Source: Rhodospirillales bacterium (GTDB taxonomy: Bacteria > Pseudomonadota > Alphaproteobacteria > CACIAM-22H2). Taken from it: 12,703 bases of DNA. Below, in pieces: positions 1-6,852 of the stretch. The notes under the pieces were generated by a model. The model had not been told where the DNA came from and did no database searches. It worked only from the letters and a program-made list of their open reading frames with translations. Every line of letters starts with the position of its first letter. Position 1 is the stretch's first letter. The position numbers were made by a program, and so were the translations under genes. The DNA is taken from contig JACQAF010000065.1 of NCBI GenBank assembly GCA_016195145.1, positions 1-12,703 on the forward strand. Direction: 5' to 3'.

Positions 1-270
1 CGCGCGCTGGTCGCCAGCCGGATCAAGCCCTATTACCTCCATCATCCCGATCTCGCGCCGGGAACGGCGCATTTCCGCCTGACCATCGCCGAGGGCCAGG
101 CGCTGGTGCGGAGCCTGCGCGGGCGCGTCTCGGGCCTGTGCCAGCCCGAATACGTGCTCGACATCCCCGGCGGGCACGGCAAGGCGCCGGTCGGGCCCGA
201 TTATCTTCATGGCGACGGCGCGGTCGAGGACTGGCAGGGAGCCCCGCATTCGTACCCGCCGGGCCGCTGA
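1..270 (+). CDS. epmB: EpmB/KamA-type lysine 2,3-aminomutase, C-terminal fragment
   Basis: Frame 1 is open from the window edge to a TGA at 268-270, giving the last 89 residues of a longer protein. The fragment carries the conserved C-terminal text of the lysine 2,3-aminomutase family: RIKPYYLHHPD, then GTAHFR, then SGLCQPEYVLDIPGGHGKAP. These radical-SAM, PLP-dependent enzymes move the alpha-amino group of lysine to the beta carbon. The EpmB branch supplies (R)-beta-lysine that EpmA attaches to elongation factor P. The radical-SAM cysteine motif and PLP lysine would lie upstream of the window, so their integrity cannot be judged. The efp gene lies about 2.6 kb downstream with a modifiable lysine, which favours EpmB over catabolic KamA. 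That assignment is inference; family membership is secure. Confidence 0.85.
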   Translation, partial: RALVASRIKPYYLHHPDLAPGTAHFRLTIAEGQALVRSLRGRVSGLCQPEYVLDIPGGHGKAPVGPDYLHGDGAVEDWQGAPHSYPPGR

Positions 271-273
271 CGG

Positions 274-1020
274 CTACGGCGCGGCGACGAAGGCGCGGTA
301 ATCCTCGGCCAGTTCCTTGACCGCCGTTTCATAAAGGCGCTTGCCCGCCTCGACGCTGGCAAGCCCGGGGTTGGAGCCGATGCGCCCGTCGGGAAAATTG
401 CGCCGGTAATCGGCCGCGTCGGTGAAGCCGCCCGACGGCGCGATCGGCGGATCGAGCGGCGCCGTCCGCACCGCCTCGGGATAGGCGTACCAGGTGAGCG
501 AGACTTCCGAGGGCGTGGCGTGGCTGCCCTCGGCCGCGCCGAACAGCTCCCTGGAGATCGCCCGGACGCCGGACGCGTCGTACCAGTTGCGCAGCTTGCA
601 TTTGACCGCCGGCCGGTTGCCGGCCGGATGCAGGCTCGCCTCAGCGTAGATCTCGGAGAACGCGGCGGTGACGGTGGCGACGTTGCCGCCATGGCCGTTA
701 ACGAAATAGAAGCGGGTGAAGCCGTGACGGGCAAGCGATTCGACCGTATCGCGGATGACGGCAATCAGCGTCGTCGGCCGCAAGGTCATCGATCCGGCGA
801 AAGCAAGATGATGCTGCGCCATGCCGACGGCGACGGTCGGCGCCACCATCGCGCCGGCCGCCTCGCCCACGCCGCGCCCGATCACCTCGCCGCAGATCGC
901 GTCGGTGCCGATCAGGCCGGTCGGGCCGTGCTGTTCGGTCGAGCCGATCGGCACGACAATGCCGGTGCTGTGCCGAAGATAGTCTTCGACATCCTTCCAG
1001 GTCTGCAGATGCAGGAGCAT
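274..1020 (-). CDS. Creatininase-family amidohydrolase
   Basis: The protein has 248 residues, normal for the creatininase/MftE/ArfB superfamily of cytosolic metal-dependent amide hydrolases. Expected metal-binding positions are visible: Glu29 and His31 in STEQHGP, Asp40 in GTD, His110 in VNGHGGN, and a late SHATPSEVS block with Glu172. Family members cleave creatinine, formamidopyrimidines, guanidino compounds or peptide precursors, so the substrate here is unknown. I chose the ATG at 1018-1020 because a GGAG sits 9 nt upstream on the minus strand and the protein then begins directly with family-like sequence. A longer start at 1056 has a purine-rich stretch only 1 nt away and adds unconserved residues. 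The gene converges on epmB with a 3-nt gap and diverges from the aldolase gene. No neighbour points to a pathway. Confidence 0.88.
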   Translation of the reverse strand: MLLHLQTWKDVEDYLRHSTGIVVPIGSTEQHGPTGLIGTDAICGEVIGRGVGEAAGAMVAPTVAVGMAQHHLAFAGSMTLRPTTLIAVIRDTVESLARHGFTRFYFVNGHGGNVATVTAAFSEIYAEASLHPAGNRPAVKCKLRNWYDASGVRAISRELFGAAEGSHATPSEVSLTWYAYPEAVRTAPLDPPIAPSGGFTDAADYRRNFPDGRIGSNPGLASVEAGKRLYETAVKELAEDYRAFVAAP

Positions 1021-1178
1021 AATTATCGTCTCCGTCGCGGGGTTGTCGCCTTTCATGCCTCGGATTGCGCCCGCCGCGCAAGCTGCGCGCCGGGGCATCG
1101 GGCGTTGCGAAAATCCCGCGCCTCGGCTAACACATCGCCCGTCCGGCCCCGCCAGCGAGATGACGAAGGAGCGCGCCC

Positions 1179-2099
1179 ATGAAAATCACCCAGAAGGTCA
1201 AACGCATTCTCGCCAATTACGAGAGCGACAATCCCGGCACCAAGGTCAATCTCGCGCGCATCCTGATGCATGGCCGGTTGGGCGGCACGGGCAAGCTGGT
1301 CATCCTGCCGGTCGATCAGGGCTTCGAGCACGGCCCGGCGCGCAGCTTCGCGCCCAATCCGCCGGCCTACGACCCGCATTATCATTTCCAGCTCGCCGTC
1401 GATGCCGGGCTTTCGGCCTATGCCGCCCCGCTCGGCATGATCGAGGCGGGGGCCGGCAGCTTCGCCGGCGCCATCCCGACCATCCTTAAGGTGAACAGCG
1501 CCAACAGCCTTGCGCGGATGAAGGACCAGGCGGTGACCGGCTCGGTGAAGGACGCGCTGCGCCTCGGCTGCGCGGCGATCGGCTTCACCATCTATCCCGG
1601 TTCCGACGACCAGTTCGGCATGATGGAGGAAATCCGCGCCCTCGCCGAGGAGGCGAAGGCCCATGGCCTCGCCGTCGTCGTGTGGTCTTATCCGCGCGGC
1701 GGCGACCTCACCAAGGAAGGCGAGACGGCGATCGACGTCTGCGCCTATGCGGCGCACATGGCGGCGCTGCTCGGCGCGCACATCATCAAGGTCAAGCCGC
1801 CGACCCAGGCGCTCTACCTCGACGCGGCGAAAAAGGTGTACGAGGCGCAGAAGATCGATATCTCCACCCCGGCGAAGCGCTTCGCGCATGTCGTGCAGTC
1901 GTGCTTCAACGGCCGGCGCATCGTCGTCTTCTCGGGCGGCGAGGCCAAGGACGACAAGGGCATCTTCGACGAGGTGCGCGCCATCCGCGACGGCGGCGGA
2001 ACCGGCTCGATTATCGGCCGCAACACCTTCCAGCGGCCGCGCGACAAGGCGCTGGCGCTGCTCGATTCCATCATCCAGATCTATCAGGGCAAAGCCTGA
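1179..2099 (+). CDS. fbaB: Class I fructose-bisphosphate aldolase (DhnA/FbaB type)
   Basis: A 306-residue protein of the Schiff-base, DhnA/archaeal-type aldolase family, which interconverts fructose 1,6-bisphosphate with DHAP and glyceraldehyde 3-phosphate in glycolysis and gluconeogenesis. Visible family blocks are LVILPVDQGFEHGP (40-53), WSYPRGG (169-175), HIIKVKPPT (201-209) with Lys204 the likely Schiff-base lysine, and phosphate-binding loops FSGGE (251-255) and GGGTGSIIGRNTFQRP (272-287). The ATG is preceded by AAGGAG at 1165-1170 with 8 nt spacing. It diverges from the creatininase gene across 158 nt. Its TGA overlaps the apparent CTG start of the next gene, so the two are probably co-transcribed. 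DhnA enzymes differ in sugar substrate, so fructose-bisphosphate is inferred from family resemblance. Confidence 0.9.
   Translation: MKITQKVKRILANYESDNPGTKVNLARILMHGRLGGTGKLVILPVDQGFEHGPARSFAPNPPAYDPHYHFQLAVDAGLSAYAAPLGMIEAGAGSFAGAIPTILKVNSANSLARMKDQAVTGSVKDALRLGCAAIGFTIYPGSDDQFGMMEEIRALAEEAKAHGLAVVVWSYPRGGDLTKEGETAIDVCAYAAHMAALLGAHIIKVKPPTQALYLDAAKKVYEAQKIDISTPAKRFAHVVQSCFNGRRIVVFSGGEAKDDKGIFDEVRAIRDGGGTGSIIGRNTFQRPRDKALALLDSIIQIYQGKA
2086..2099 (+). promoter_or_regulatory. CTGA stop/start overlap with weak Shine-Dalgarno for thiE
   Basis: AGGG at 2086-2089 lies 6 nt before CTG at 2096-2098, which shares two bases with the aldolase TGA at 2097-2099. This resembles the common ATGA translational-coupling arrangement but with a rare CTG initiator. 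The assignment rests on absence of alternatives and not on direct proof of initiation. Confidence 0.5.
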
Positions 2100-2755
2100 G
2101 CCCCGCCCGCGACCCCGCGCCGGCGCGCTGCCGGCTCTATCTCGTCACGCCGCCCGCTTTCGATCCGGCGGCGTTCCGTGATACGCTTGCCGCCGCGCTC
2201 GATGCGGGCGATGTTGCCTGCGTCCAGCTTCGCCTCAAGGGCGTCGACGACGACGCCATCCGCCGGGCCTGCGCCGCCCTGCGCCCGGTCGCCCAGTCGC
2301 GCGGCGTCGCCTTCATCCTCAACGACCGCCCCGACCTCGCCGCCGGAACCGGCTGCGACGGCGTCCATATCGGCCAGGAGGACGCAAGCTACCCCGAAGC
2401 GCGCGCGGCGCTGGGCAAGGACGGGATCGTCGGCGTCACCTGCCACGCCTCGCGCGATCTCGCCATCGAGGCAGGCGAAGCGGGGGCAGACTACGTCGCC
2501 TTCGGCGCATTTTTCCCGACCGCGACCAAGGAGGCGCCGAAGGGCAACGCGGATGTCGAGCTGTTGCGCGACTGGAGCGCGGCGACTGTCATCCCGTGCG
2601 TCGCCATCGGCGGCATCACGGTCGAGAATTGCGCTCCCTTGGTCGAGGCGGGCGCGGATTTTCTTGCCGTCGTCGCTGGCGTGTGGGCCCATCCCCAGGG
2701 GCCCTCTGCGGCGGTGAAGGCGTTCAACGCCACGATCGACCGCCATTCGACCTGA
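2096..2755 (+). CDS. thiE: Thiamine-phosphate synthase (ThiE/TenI family), apparent CTG start
   Basis: ThiE joins the thiazole phosphate and pyrimidine pyrophosphate halves of thiamine. From the proposed start, 219 residues read through the whole TIM-barrel family pattern: RLYLVTPP (13-20), QLRLK (44-48), ILNDRPD (74-80), HIGQED (91-96), GVTCHASRD (113-121), FGAFFPTATK (136-145) and IPCVAIGGI (166-174). The phosphate-binding IGGI and the FPTATK loop support a working enzyme. QLRLK replaces the usual QLREK, so a TenI-like relative is possible. No in-frame ATG, GTG or TTG exists near the N-terminus, in the roughly 170 nt upstream, or before late in the gene. The only non-canonical candidate is CTG at 2096-2098, in a CTGA overlap with the aldolase stop and 6 nt after an AGGG. 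Translation by coupling is inferred. Confidence 0.82.
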   Translation: MSPARDPAPARCRLYLVTPPAFDPAAFRDTLAAALDAGDVACVQLRLKGVDDDAIRRACAALRPVAQSRGVAFILNDRPDLAAGTGCDGVHIGQEDASYPEARAALGKDGIVGVTCHASRDLAIEAGEAGADYVAFGAFFPTATKEAPKGNADVELLRDWSAATVIPCVAIGGITVENCAPLVEAGADFLAVVAGVWAHPQGPSAAVKAFNATIDRHST

Positions 2756-2778
2756 TATCTTGCCGCGATTCGCCGCGA

Positions 2779-2807
2779 TTGTCAGCGCCGCCCCAAGCTG
2801 CTAGCTT
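2779..2807 (+). promoter_or_regulatory. Possible sigma-70 promoter for efp
   Basis: TTGTCA at 2779-2784 matches five of six bases of the -35 consensus. A 17-nt spacer leads to TAGCTT at 2802-2807, a weak -10. Transcription would start near 2814, about 30 nt before the efp ATG. The 89-nt gap after thiE is long enough for a separate promoter. The weak -10 keeps this tentative. Confidence 0.33.
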
Positions 2808-2844
2808 CCGCGCGCTTTTCCCGACAGAGGCCCGGTTATACGCC

Positions 2845-3411
2845 ATGAAAATCAACGGCAGCGCAGTCCGTGCAGGAAACATCATCGAGCTCGACGGCCG
2901 CATCTGGCGCGTCCTCAAGCACAACGTGGTTTCCCCCGGCAAGGGCGGCGCCTTTAACCAGATCGAGGCCCGCGACATCAAGACCGGCAACAAGACCAAT
3001 ATGAAATTCCGCTCCGACGAGCAGGTCGAGCAGCTGCGCGTCGACGAGAAGGAGCTGCAATACCTGTTCCACGAAGGCGAGCAATACACCTTCATGGATC
3101 AGGAATCCTACGAGCAGGTGACGATCGGCCGCGACCTGATCGGCGATCCGGCCGATTTCCTGACCGACAACATGATCGTGACGATGAGCTTCATCGAGGG
3201 CAACCCGGTCGGCGTCGCCCTGCCGCAGACAACGATCCTGACCGTGGTCGAGGCTGACGCCGTGGTGAAGGGGCAGACCGCCGCTTCGTCCTACAAGCCG
3301 GCGGTGCTCGATAACGGCGCGCGCGTCATGGTGCCGCCGTTCATCGCCACCGGCACGCGGATCGTAGTCAATATCGCCGAGCGCGCCTACGTCGAACGGT
3401 CGAAGGACTGA
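2845..3411 (+). CDS. efp: Translation elongation factor P
   Basis: EF-P binds between the P and E sites of the ribosome and speeds peptide-bond formation at polyproline stretches. The 188-residue length is exactly that of bacterial EF-P, and the three-barrel pattern is intact: an N-terminal KOW-like domain (about 1-65), an OB domain, and the C-terminal block ending GTRIVVNIAERAYVERSKD. The modification loop reads SPGKGGAF (30-37), with Lys33 equivalent to E. coli Lys34, so it belongs to the class modified by EpmA/EpmB beta-lysylation, not the arginine-rhamnosylated class. The epmB fragment at the window start agrees. An unusually polyproline-rich protein is encoded 1 kb downstream and is a likely EF-P client (inference). 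The Shine-Dalgarno is weak (AGAGG at 2826-2830). Confidence 0.97.
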   Translation: MKINGSAVRAGNIIELDGRIWRVLKHNVVSPGKGGAFNQIEARDIKTGNKTNMKFRSDEQVEQLRVDEKELQYLFHEGEQYTFMDQESYEQVTIGRDLIGDPADFLTDNMIVTMSFIEGNPVGVALPQTTILTVVEADAVVKGQTAASSYKPAVLDNGARVMVPPFIATGTRIVVNIAERAYVERSKD

Positions 3412-3422
3412 CCGGCCCCGCA

Positions 3423-4247
3423 ATGGCCGCAACCCGCTCGCCTATTTTCAACGTCATGGAACGCGCCGCCCGCAAGGCGGCGCGCAGTCTCGTGCACGAT
3501 TTCGGCGAGGTCGAAAATCTCCAGGTCTCGCGCAAGGGGCCGGCCGATTTCGTTTCGACCGCCGATCTGCAGGCCGAACGCATTCTGCGCGCCGAGCTGG
3601 AGAAGGCCCGGTCCAATTACGGTTTCCTGATGGAGGAAAGCGGCGAAAGCGCGGGCGGCGACGGCCGCCATCGCTGGCTGGTCGATCCGCTCGACGGCAC
3701 GACCAATTTCTTGCACAGCATCCCGCATTTCTGCATCTCAATTGCGTTGCAGCGCGACGCCGAAATAGTCGCCGGCCTGATCTACGATCCGCTGCGCGAC
3801 GAAATGTTCTTCGCCGAAAAAGGCATCGGCGCGTTCGTCAACGACCGCCGCCTGCGGGTTTCCGCCCGCCGCGAGATAGCCGATGCGGTGATCGCGACCG
3901 GCATCCCCTTCCGCGAGCGCGGCGACCACCCAAGCTATCTCAAGATGCTTGCGGCGGTGATGGGTGCAACGGCCGGGGTGCGCCGTTTCGGCGCGGCGGC
4001 GCTCGACCTCGCCTATGTCGCCGCCGGCCGCTTCGACGGCTTTTTCGAGATCGGCCTGTCGCCATGGGACATTGCCGCCGGCCTGCTGATCGTGCGCGAG
4101 GCGGGCGGCTTCGCCGGCGAGATCGACGGCGGCCGCGACGAGCTCAAAAGCGGCAACGTACTGGTCGGCAATACAGCGCTTTACGAGCCGCTTGGCCGGC
4201 TCTTGCGCGGAGCGGGAAGCCCCGCGTCGGCGGCAAAAACAGGGTAA
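3423..4247 (+). CDS. suhB: Inositol monophosphatase family protein (SuhB type)
   Basis: A 274-residue Mg-dependent sugar/inositol phosphatase. The lithium-sensitive phosphatase motifs are present: MEESGE with Glu71 and Glu72, DPLDGTTNF with Asp88 and Asp91, and WDIAAG (215-220) with Asp216. An intact metal site is therefore expected. The family hydrolyses inositol 1-phosphate and related sugar phosphates; SuhB in proteobacteria also takes part in rRNA transcription antitermination complexes. Which role applies here cannot be read from sequence. The ATG lies 11 nt after the efp stop, so the two are likely one transcript. The efp-suhB pairing followed by a proton-channel gene recurs, as I recall, in other alphaproteobacteria. 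Confidence 0.92.
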   Translation: MAATRSPIFNVMERAARKAARSLVHDFGEVENLQVSRKGPADFVSTADLQAERILRAELEKARSNYGFLMEESGESAGGDGRHRWLVDPLDGTTNFLHSIPHFCISIALQRDAEIVAGLIYDPLRDEMFFAEKGIGAFVNDRRLRVSARREIADAVIATGIPFRERGDHPSYLKMLAAVMGATAGVRRFGAAALDLAYVAAGRFDGFFEIGLSPWDIAAGLLIVREAGGFAGEIDGGRDELKSGNVLVGNTALYEPLGRLLRGAGSPASAAKTG

Positions 4248-4353
4248 ATTTCCGCTACGACCCGTAAAATCCCACGGATATTTGTGCGCAACATGCGGAA
4301 AGAACGCCTTAATCTCGGCTAAATCAGTTGTTCAAATCCGCCCCCTTAGGTTA

Positions 4354-5643
4354 ATGTCGCCATTGGCTATGACGATTCTCTTTGCGCCCCGCAAATCCGG
4401 AATCGCATCCGTCGCACCGCGCCGGGTGCTACTGGCACTGGCCGGAACGATGGCCTTGTCGCTGCTGGTCGCAGCGCTGCCGGCCACCGCCCAGCAGCAA
4501 CTGCGCCAACCCAATCCAAGCGTCGAGATCGACTGGAGCGTGCTGGACGAACTGACCGCTGGTCCGGCAACGCCGGTCACGGTTGCGCCCGCCTCGGCTA
4601 CCGCGCGCGCCAAAAGCCCGGCAACAAACCCCAAGGCAACGGCCGCCAAGCCGGCGCAGCTTCAGCCCCCGCGCACGGCCTCGGCCGCCGCATCCGATGC
4701 GCCGGCTTTCTCGCCCCCGCCTCCACCGCCAGCGGTAACCGACGTCGCACCGCCGCCGCGCGCGCCGCGCACCAGCCCTGGCGCGCCGCCCCCGCCGCCG
4801 CCAGTCGCCGAGAAACCCGCGGCGCCGCCGGTTGCAGCCCCGCCCCCGGCGCCGCCTGCATCCGCTTCAACGCCCCTGTCGCCGCCGCCGGTCGCCGCCA
4901 TCCAGCCACCGCCCGCAGCGCCCACTCCTGCGCCGCGCCCGTCCCCGCCGGCCAAGGCGGCCGCAGTCGTACCGACGCCGCCGGCCAAACCGGCGCCGTC
5001 CGTCCCCGCTGCCGAGCCCCCGCCGCCGCCGCCCATACCGCCGGCGCCAGCCCCCGCGCCGTCGGCAAGCGCAGCCGCGGTACCGCCCCCGGCCAAGCCC
5101 ACAGCGATGCCTCCCGCCCCGGCCGCTTCTTCATCATCATCGTCGCGAACCGCCAGCGTCCCCGTTCCGCCGCCGGCTCCGTCAGCCGCAATGCCGGCTC
5201 CACCTCCCGCGCCGCCCCCGGCCGCAATATCGGCTGCACCTGTCGCCCCGCCCCCGGCCGCACCGGCGGCCGCGCCATCGGCCGGCGGGTCGCAAACCGC
5301 CAGCCTGCCGCCCCCCGCCGCCGCCGGCGATGGCCGGATCACGCGCATCGAATTCGGAAAAGAAGCAGCGGAGCTGCCCGCCACCGCGCGCCAGTCGCTT
5401 GCCGCCGCGATCAACGAGCTCAAGCGCGACGACAAGGCGCGCCTGCAACTGATCGCCTATGCAAATGGCGGCGACGATTCGGGCAGCCAGGCCCGCCGCC
5501 TGAGCCTCAGCCGGGCCCTCGCGGTGCGCGCCTACCTGATCGATCATGGCGTACACGCGACGCGCATGGATGTGCGCGCGATGGGCAACAAGGTGCCCGA
5601 TGGTCCGCCCGATCGCGTCGACGTGGTGATGGTCCGCCGCTAA
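4354..5643 (+). CDS. Secreted Pro/Ala-rich protein with C-terminal OmpA-like domain
   Basis: A 429-residue exported protein with three parts. Residues 1-46 form a signal peptide: basic VAPRR, a hydrophobic core, and cleavage after ATA-46 before QQQ. Residues from about 70 to 320 are low-complexity proline/alanine with many PPP runs, likely an extended spacer. Residues 326-429 are a compact OmpA-like domain; IAYANGGDDSGSQ followed by LSLSRALAVRAYL and the DRVDVVMV end match peptidoglycan-binding OmpA/MotB domains, though GHTD is replaced by a diverged AYANGGDD. I chose ATG 4354 with AGG just upstream and a proper signal peptide; the reading frame continues upstream to 4192 without signal-like sequence, and ATG 4369 is the alternative. 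The MotA-like gene follows 57 nt later. The role is probably an envelope or peptidoglycan-tethered accessory to that channel (inference). Its PPP runs should need EF-P. Confidence 0.83.
   Translation: MSPLAMTILFAPRKSGIASVAPRRVLLALAGTMALSLLVAALPATAQQQLRQPNPSVEIDWSVLDELTAGPATPVTVAPASATARAKSPATNPKATAAKPAQLQPPRTASAAASDAPAFSPPPPPPAVTDVAPPPRAPRTSPGAPPPPPPVAEKPAAPPVAAPPPAPPASASTPLSPPPVAAIQPPPAAPTPAPRPSPPAKAAAVVPTPPAKPAPSVPAAEPPPPPPIPPAPAPAPSASAAAVPPPAKPTAMPPAPAASSSSSSRTASVPVPPPAPSAAMPAPPPAPPPAAISAAPVAPPPAAPAAAPSAGGSQTASLPPPAAAGDGRITRIEFGKEAAELPATARQSLAAAINELKRDDKARLQLIAYANGGDDSGSQARRLSLSRALAVRAYLIDHGVHATRMDVRAMGNKVPDGPPDRVDVVMVRR
4560..5330 (+). repeat. Low-complexity Pro/Ala-coding tract
   Basis: About 770 bases made largely of CCG, GCC, GCG and CCC codons encode the proline/alanine linker. 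The skew opens long false reading frames on both strands (for example 4598-5278 and 4662-5435 on minus, 4832-5452 on plus). It is degenerate and has no clean repeat period, so length variation between strains is likely. Confidence 0.75.
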
Positions 5644-5700
5644 AGTCCGGAGGCGTTGGCGCGGGACCCGGCCCGCCGCAGGAGAGGCTGAACCCACGTC

Positions 5701-6837
5701 ATGACCCGTCCGTATCGTTACGCCATCCGGATGCTGCTGTTTCTGGCCGCCGTCGCCGCGATCGCGGCAATTCTGGCCTCCGGCCTTACGCAGGCGTTTT
5801 CGGCCAACCCGGCGCTTAATGGCCTGATCATCGGCGTGCTGGTTCTCGGCATCCTTTACAATTTCCGCCAGGTGTTGACCCTCAATCCCGAACTGACGTG
5901 GATCGACAAATTCCGCCGCAACCAGCCGAACCTGTCGGGCCAGAAGCCGCCCCGCCTGCTCGCCCCAATGGCGACCATGCTTGGCGAGCGCAAGGGGCGG
6001 ATCAGCCTCTCTACCGTGGCGATGCGCTCGCTGCTCGACTCGATCGGCTCGCGGCTCGATGAATCGCGCGACATCTCGCGCTATCTGATCGGTCTCCAGA
6101 TCTTTCTCGGCCTGCTCGGCACGTTCTGGGGCCTGCTGGAGACGGTCGGCGCGGTGAGCCATGTCATCAGCGGCCTGTCGACGGCAACCGACACGACCTC
6201 GCTGTTCAACGACCTGCAGGCCGGCCTCAAGGCGCCGCTATCGGGCATGGGCACGGCCTTCGGCACCTCGCTGTTCGGCCTCGCCGGCTCGCTGGTGCTG
6301 GGCTTCCTCGATCTTCAGGCCGGCCAGGCGCAGAACCGTTTCTATAACGATCTTGAGGAATGGCTGTCGGGCCTCACCCGCCTGTCGGGCGGCGGACCGA
6401 TGGCTGAGGGCGAGCAACCAGTGCCGGCCTATATTCAGGCGCTGCTCGAACAGACCGCCGACAATCTCGAAAACCTCCAGCGGACGATGGAACGGGCGGA
6501 GGAAAACCGCGGCGTCAGCAACATCACCTTCGCCGCGCTGGCCGAGCGGCTGACCCAGCTTACCGACCAGATGCGCGCCGAGCAGGCGTTGATGGTCCGC
6601 CTGGCCGAAAACCAGATGGAGCTAAAGCCCCTGATCGCGCGGCTGTCGGAGGCGGCGAGCAAGGGCGGCTTCGGCATCGACGATGCGAGCCGCGCCCATA
6701 TCCGCAATCTCGATCTCCATCTCGCCCGCCTGATCGAGGAAAACGCCAGCGGCCGTACCCAGATCATCCAGGACGTGCGCAACGAAATCCGCCTGCTGGC
6801 GCGCACCATCGCCGCGCTCGCCGAGGAAGAGCGCTAG
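5701..6837 (+). CDS. MotA/TolQ/ExbB-like proton channel subunit
   Basis: A 378-residue inner-membrane protein with four predicted helices: about 10-28, 40-55, 128-148 and 182-204. Helices 3 and 4 carry the family signature, GLLGTFWGLLETVG (137-150) and PLSGMGTAFGTSLFGLAGSL (179-198), as in the pore of MotA, TolQ and ExbB pentamers. Residues 205-378 are hydrophilic and heptad-like, a cytoplasmic helical tail. Family members conduct protons and turn around or push a dimeric partner; the partner is encoded 15 nt downstream. GGAG at 5681-5684 lies 16 nt before the ATG; an internal ATG at 5731 is less likely. No flagellar, Tol-Pal or TonB genes lie nearby, and the tail is far shorter than that of ZorA. 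I therefore call it an uncharacterised channel of this superfamily, not MotA itself. Confidence 0.85.
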   Translation: MTRPYRYAIRMLLFLAAVAAIAAILASGLTQAFSANPALNGLIIGVLVLGILYNFRQVLTLNPELTWIDKFRRNQPNLSGQKPPRLLAPMATMLGERKGRISLSTVAMRSLLDSIGSRLDESRDISRYLIGLQIFLGLLGTFWGLLETVGAVSHVISGLSTATDTTSLFNDLQAGLKAPLSGMGTAFGTSLFGLAGSLVLGFLDLQAGQAQNRFYNDLEEWLSGLTRLSGGGPMAEGEQPVPAYIQALLEQTADNLENLQRTMERAEENRGVSNITFAALAERLTQLTDQMRAEQALMVRLAENQMELKPLIARLSEAASKGGFGIDDASRAHIRNLDLHLARLIEENASGRTQIIQDVRNEIRLLARTIAALAEEER

Positions 6838-6852
6838 ACGCGCCGCGCCGCC

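Noticed and set aside
1067..1096. GC-rich hairpin between the creatininase and aldolase genes (CGCGCA/TGCGCG core, about 10 bp with one mismatch)
   Set aside because: No T run, not at a transcript end, and such stems are common by chance in DNA this GC-rich.
274..1098. Longer creatininase starting at 1098 or 1056
   Set aside because: Extra residues are unconserved and lack a well-spaced Shine-Dalgarno; 1020 has GGAG at 9 nt.
2761..2780. Tandem 10-mer (TGCCGCGATT/CGCCGCGATT) before efp
   Set aside because: Only two imperfect copies; no sign of an array or binding-site family.
4309..4323. TTAA-N7-TAAA upstream of the OmpA-like gene as a CtrA site
   Set aside because: The second half-site is not TTAA and the region has no other support.
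4598..5452. Long open frames of about 200-260 codons on both strands over the Pro/Ala tract
   Set aside because: They follow from the CCG/GCC/GCG composition of the linker; translations are Gly/Ala- or Arg/Pro-rich with no domain, start context or operon logic.
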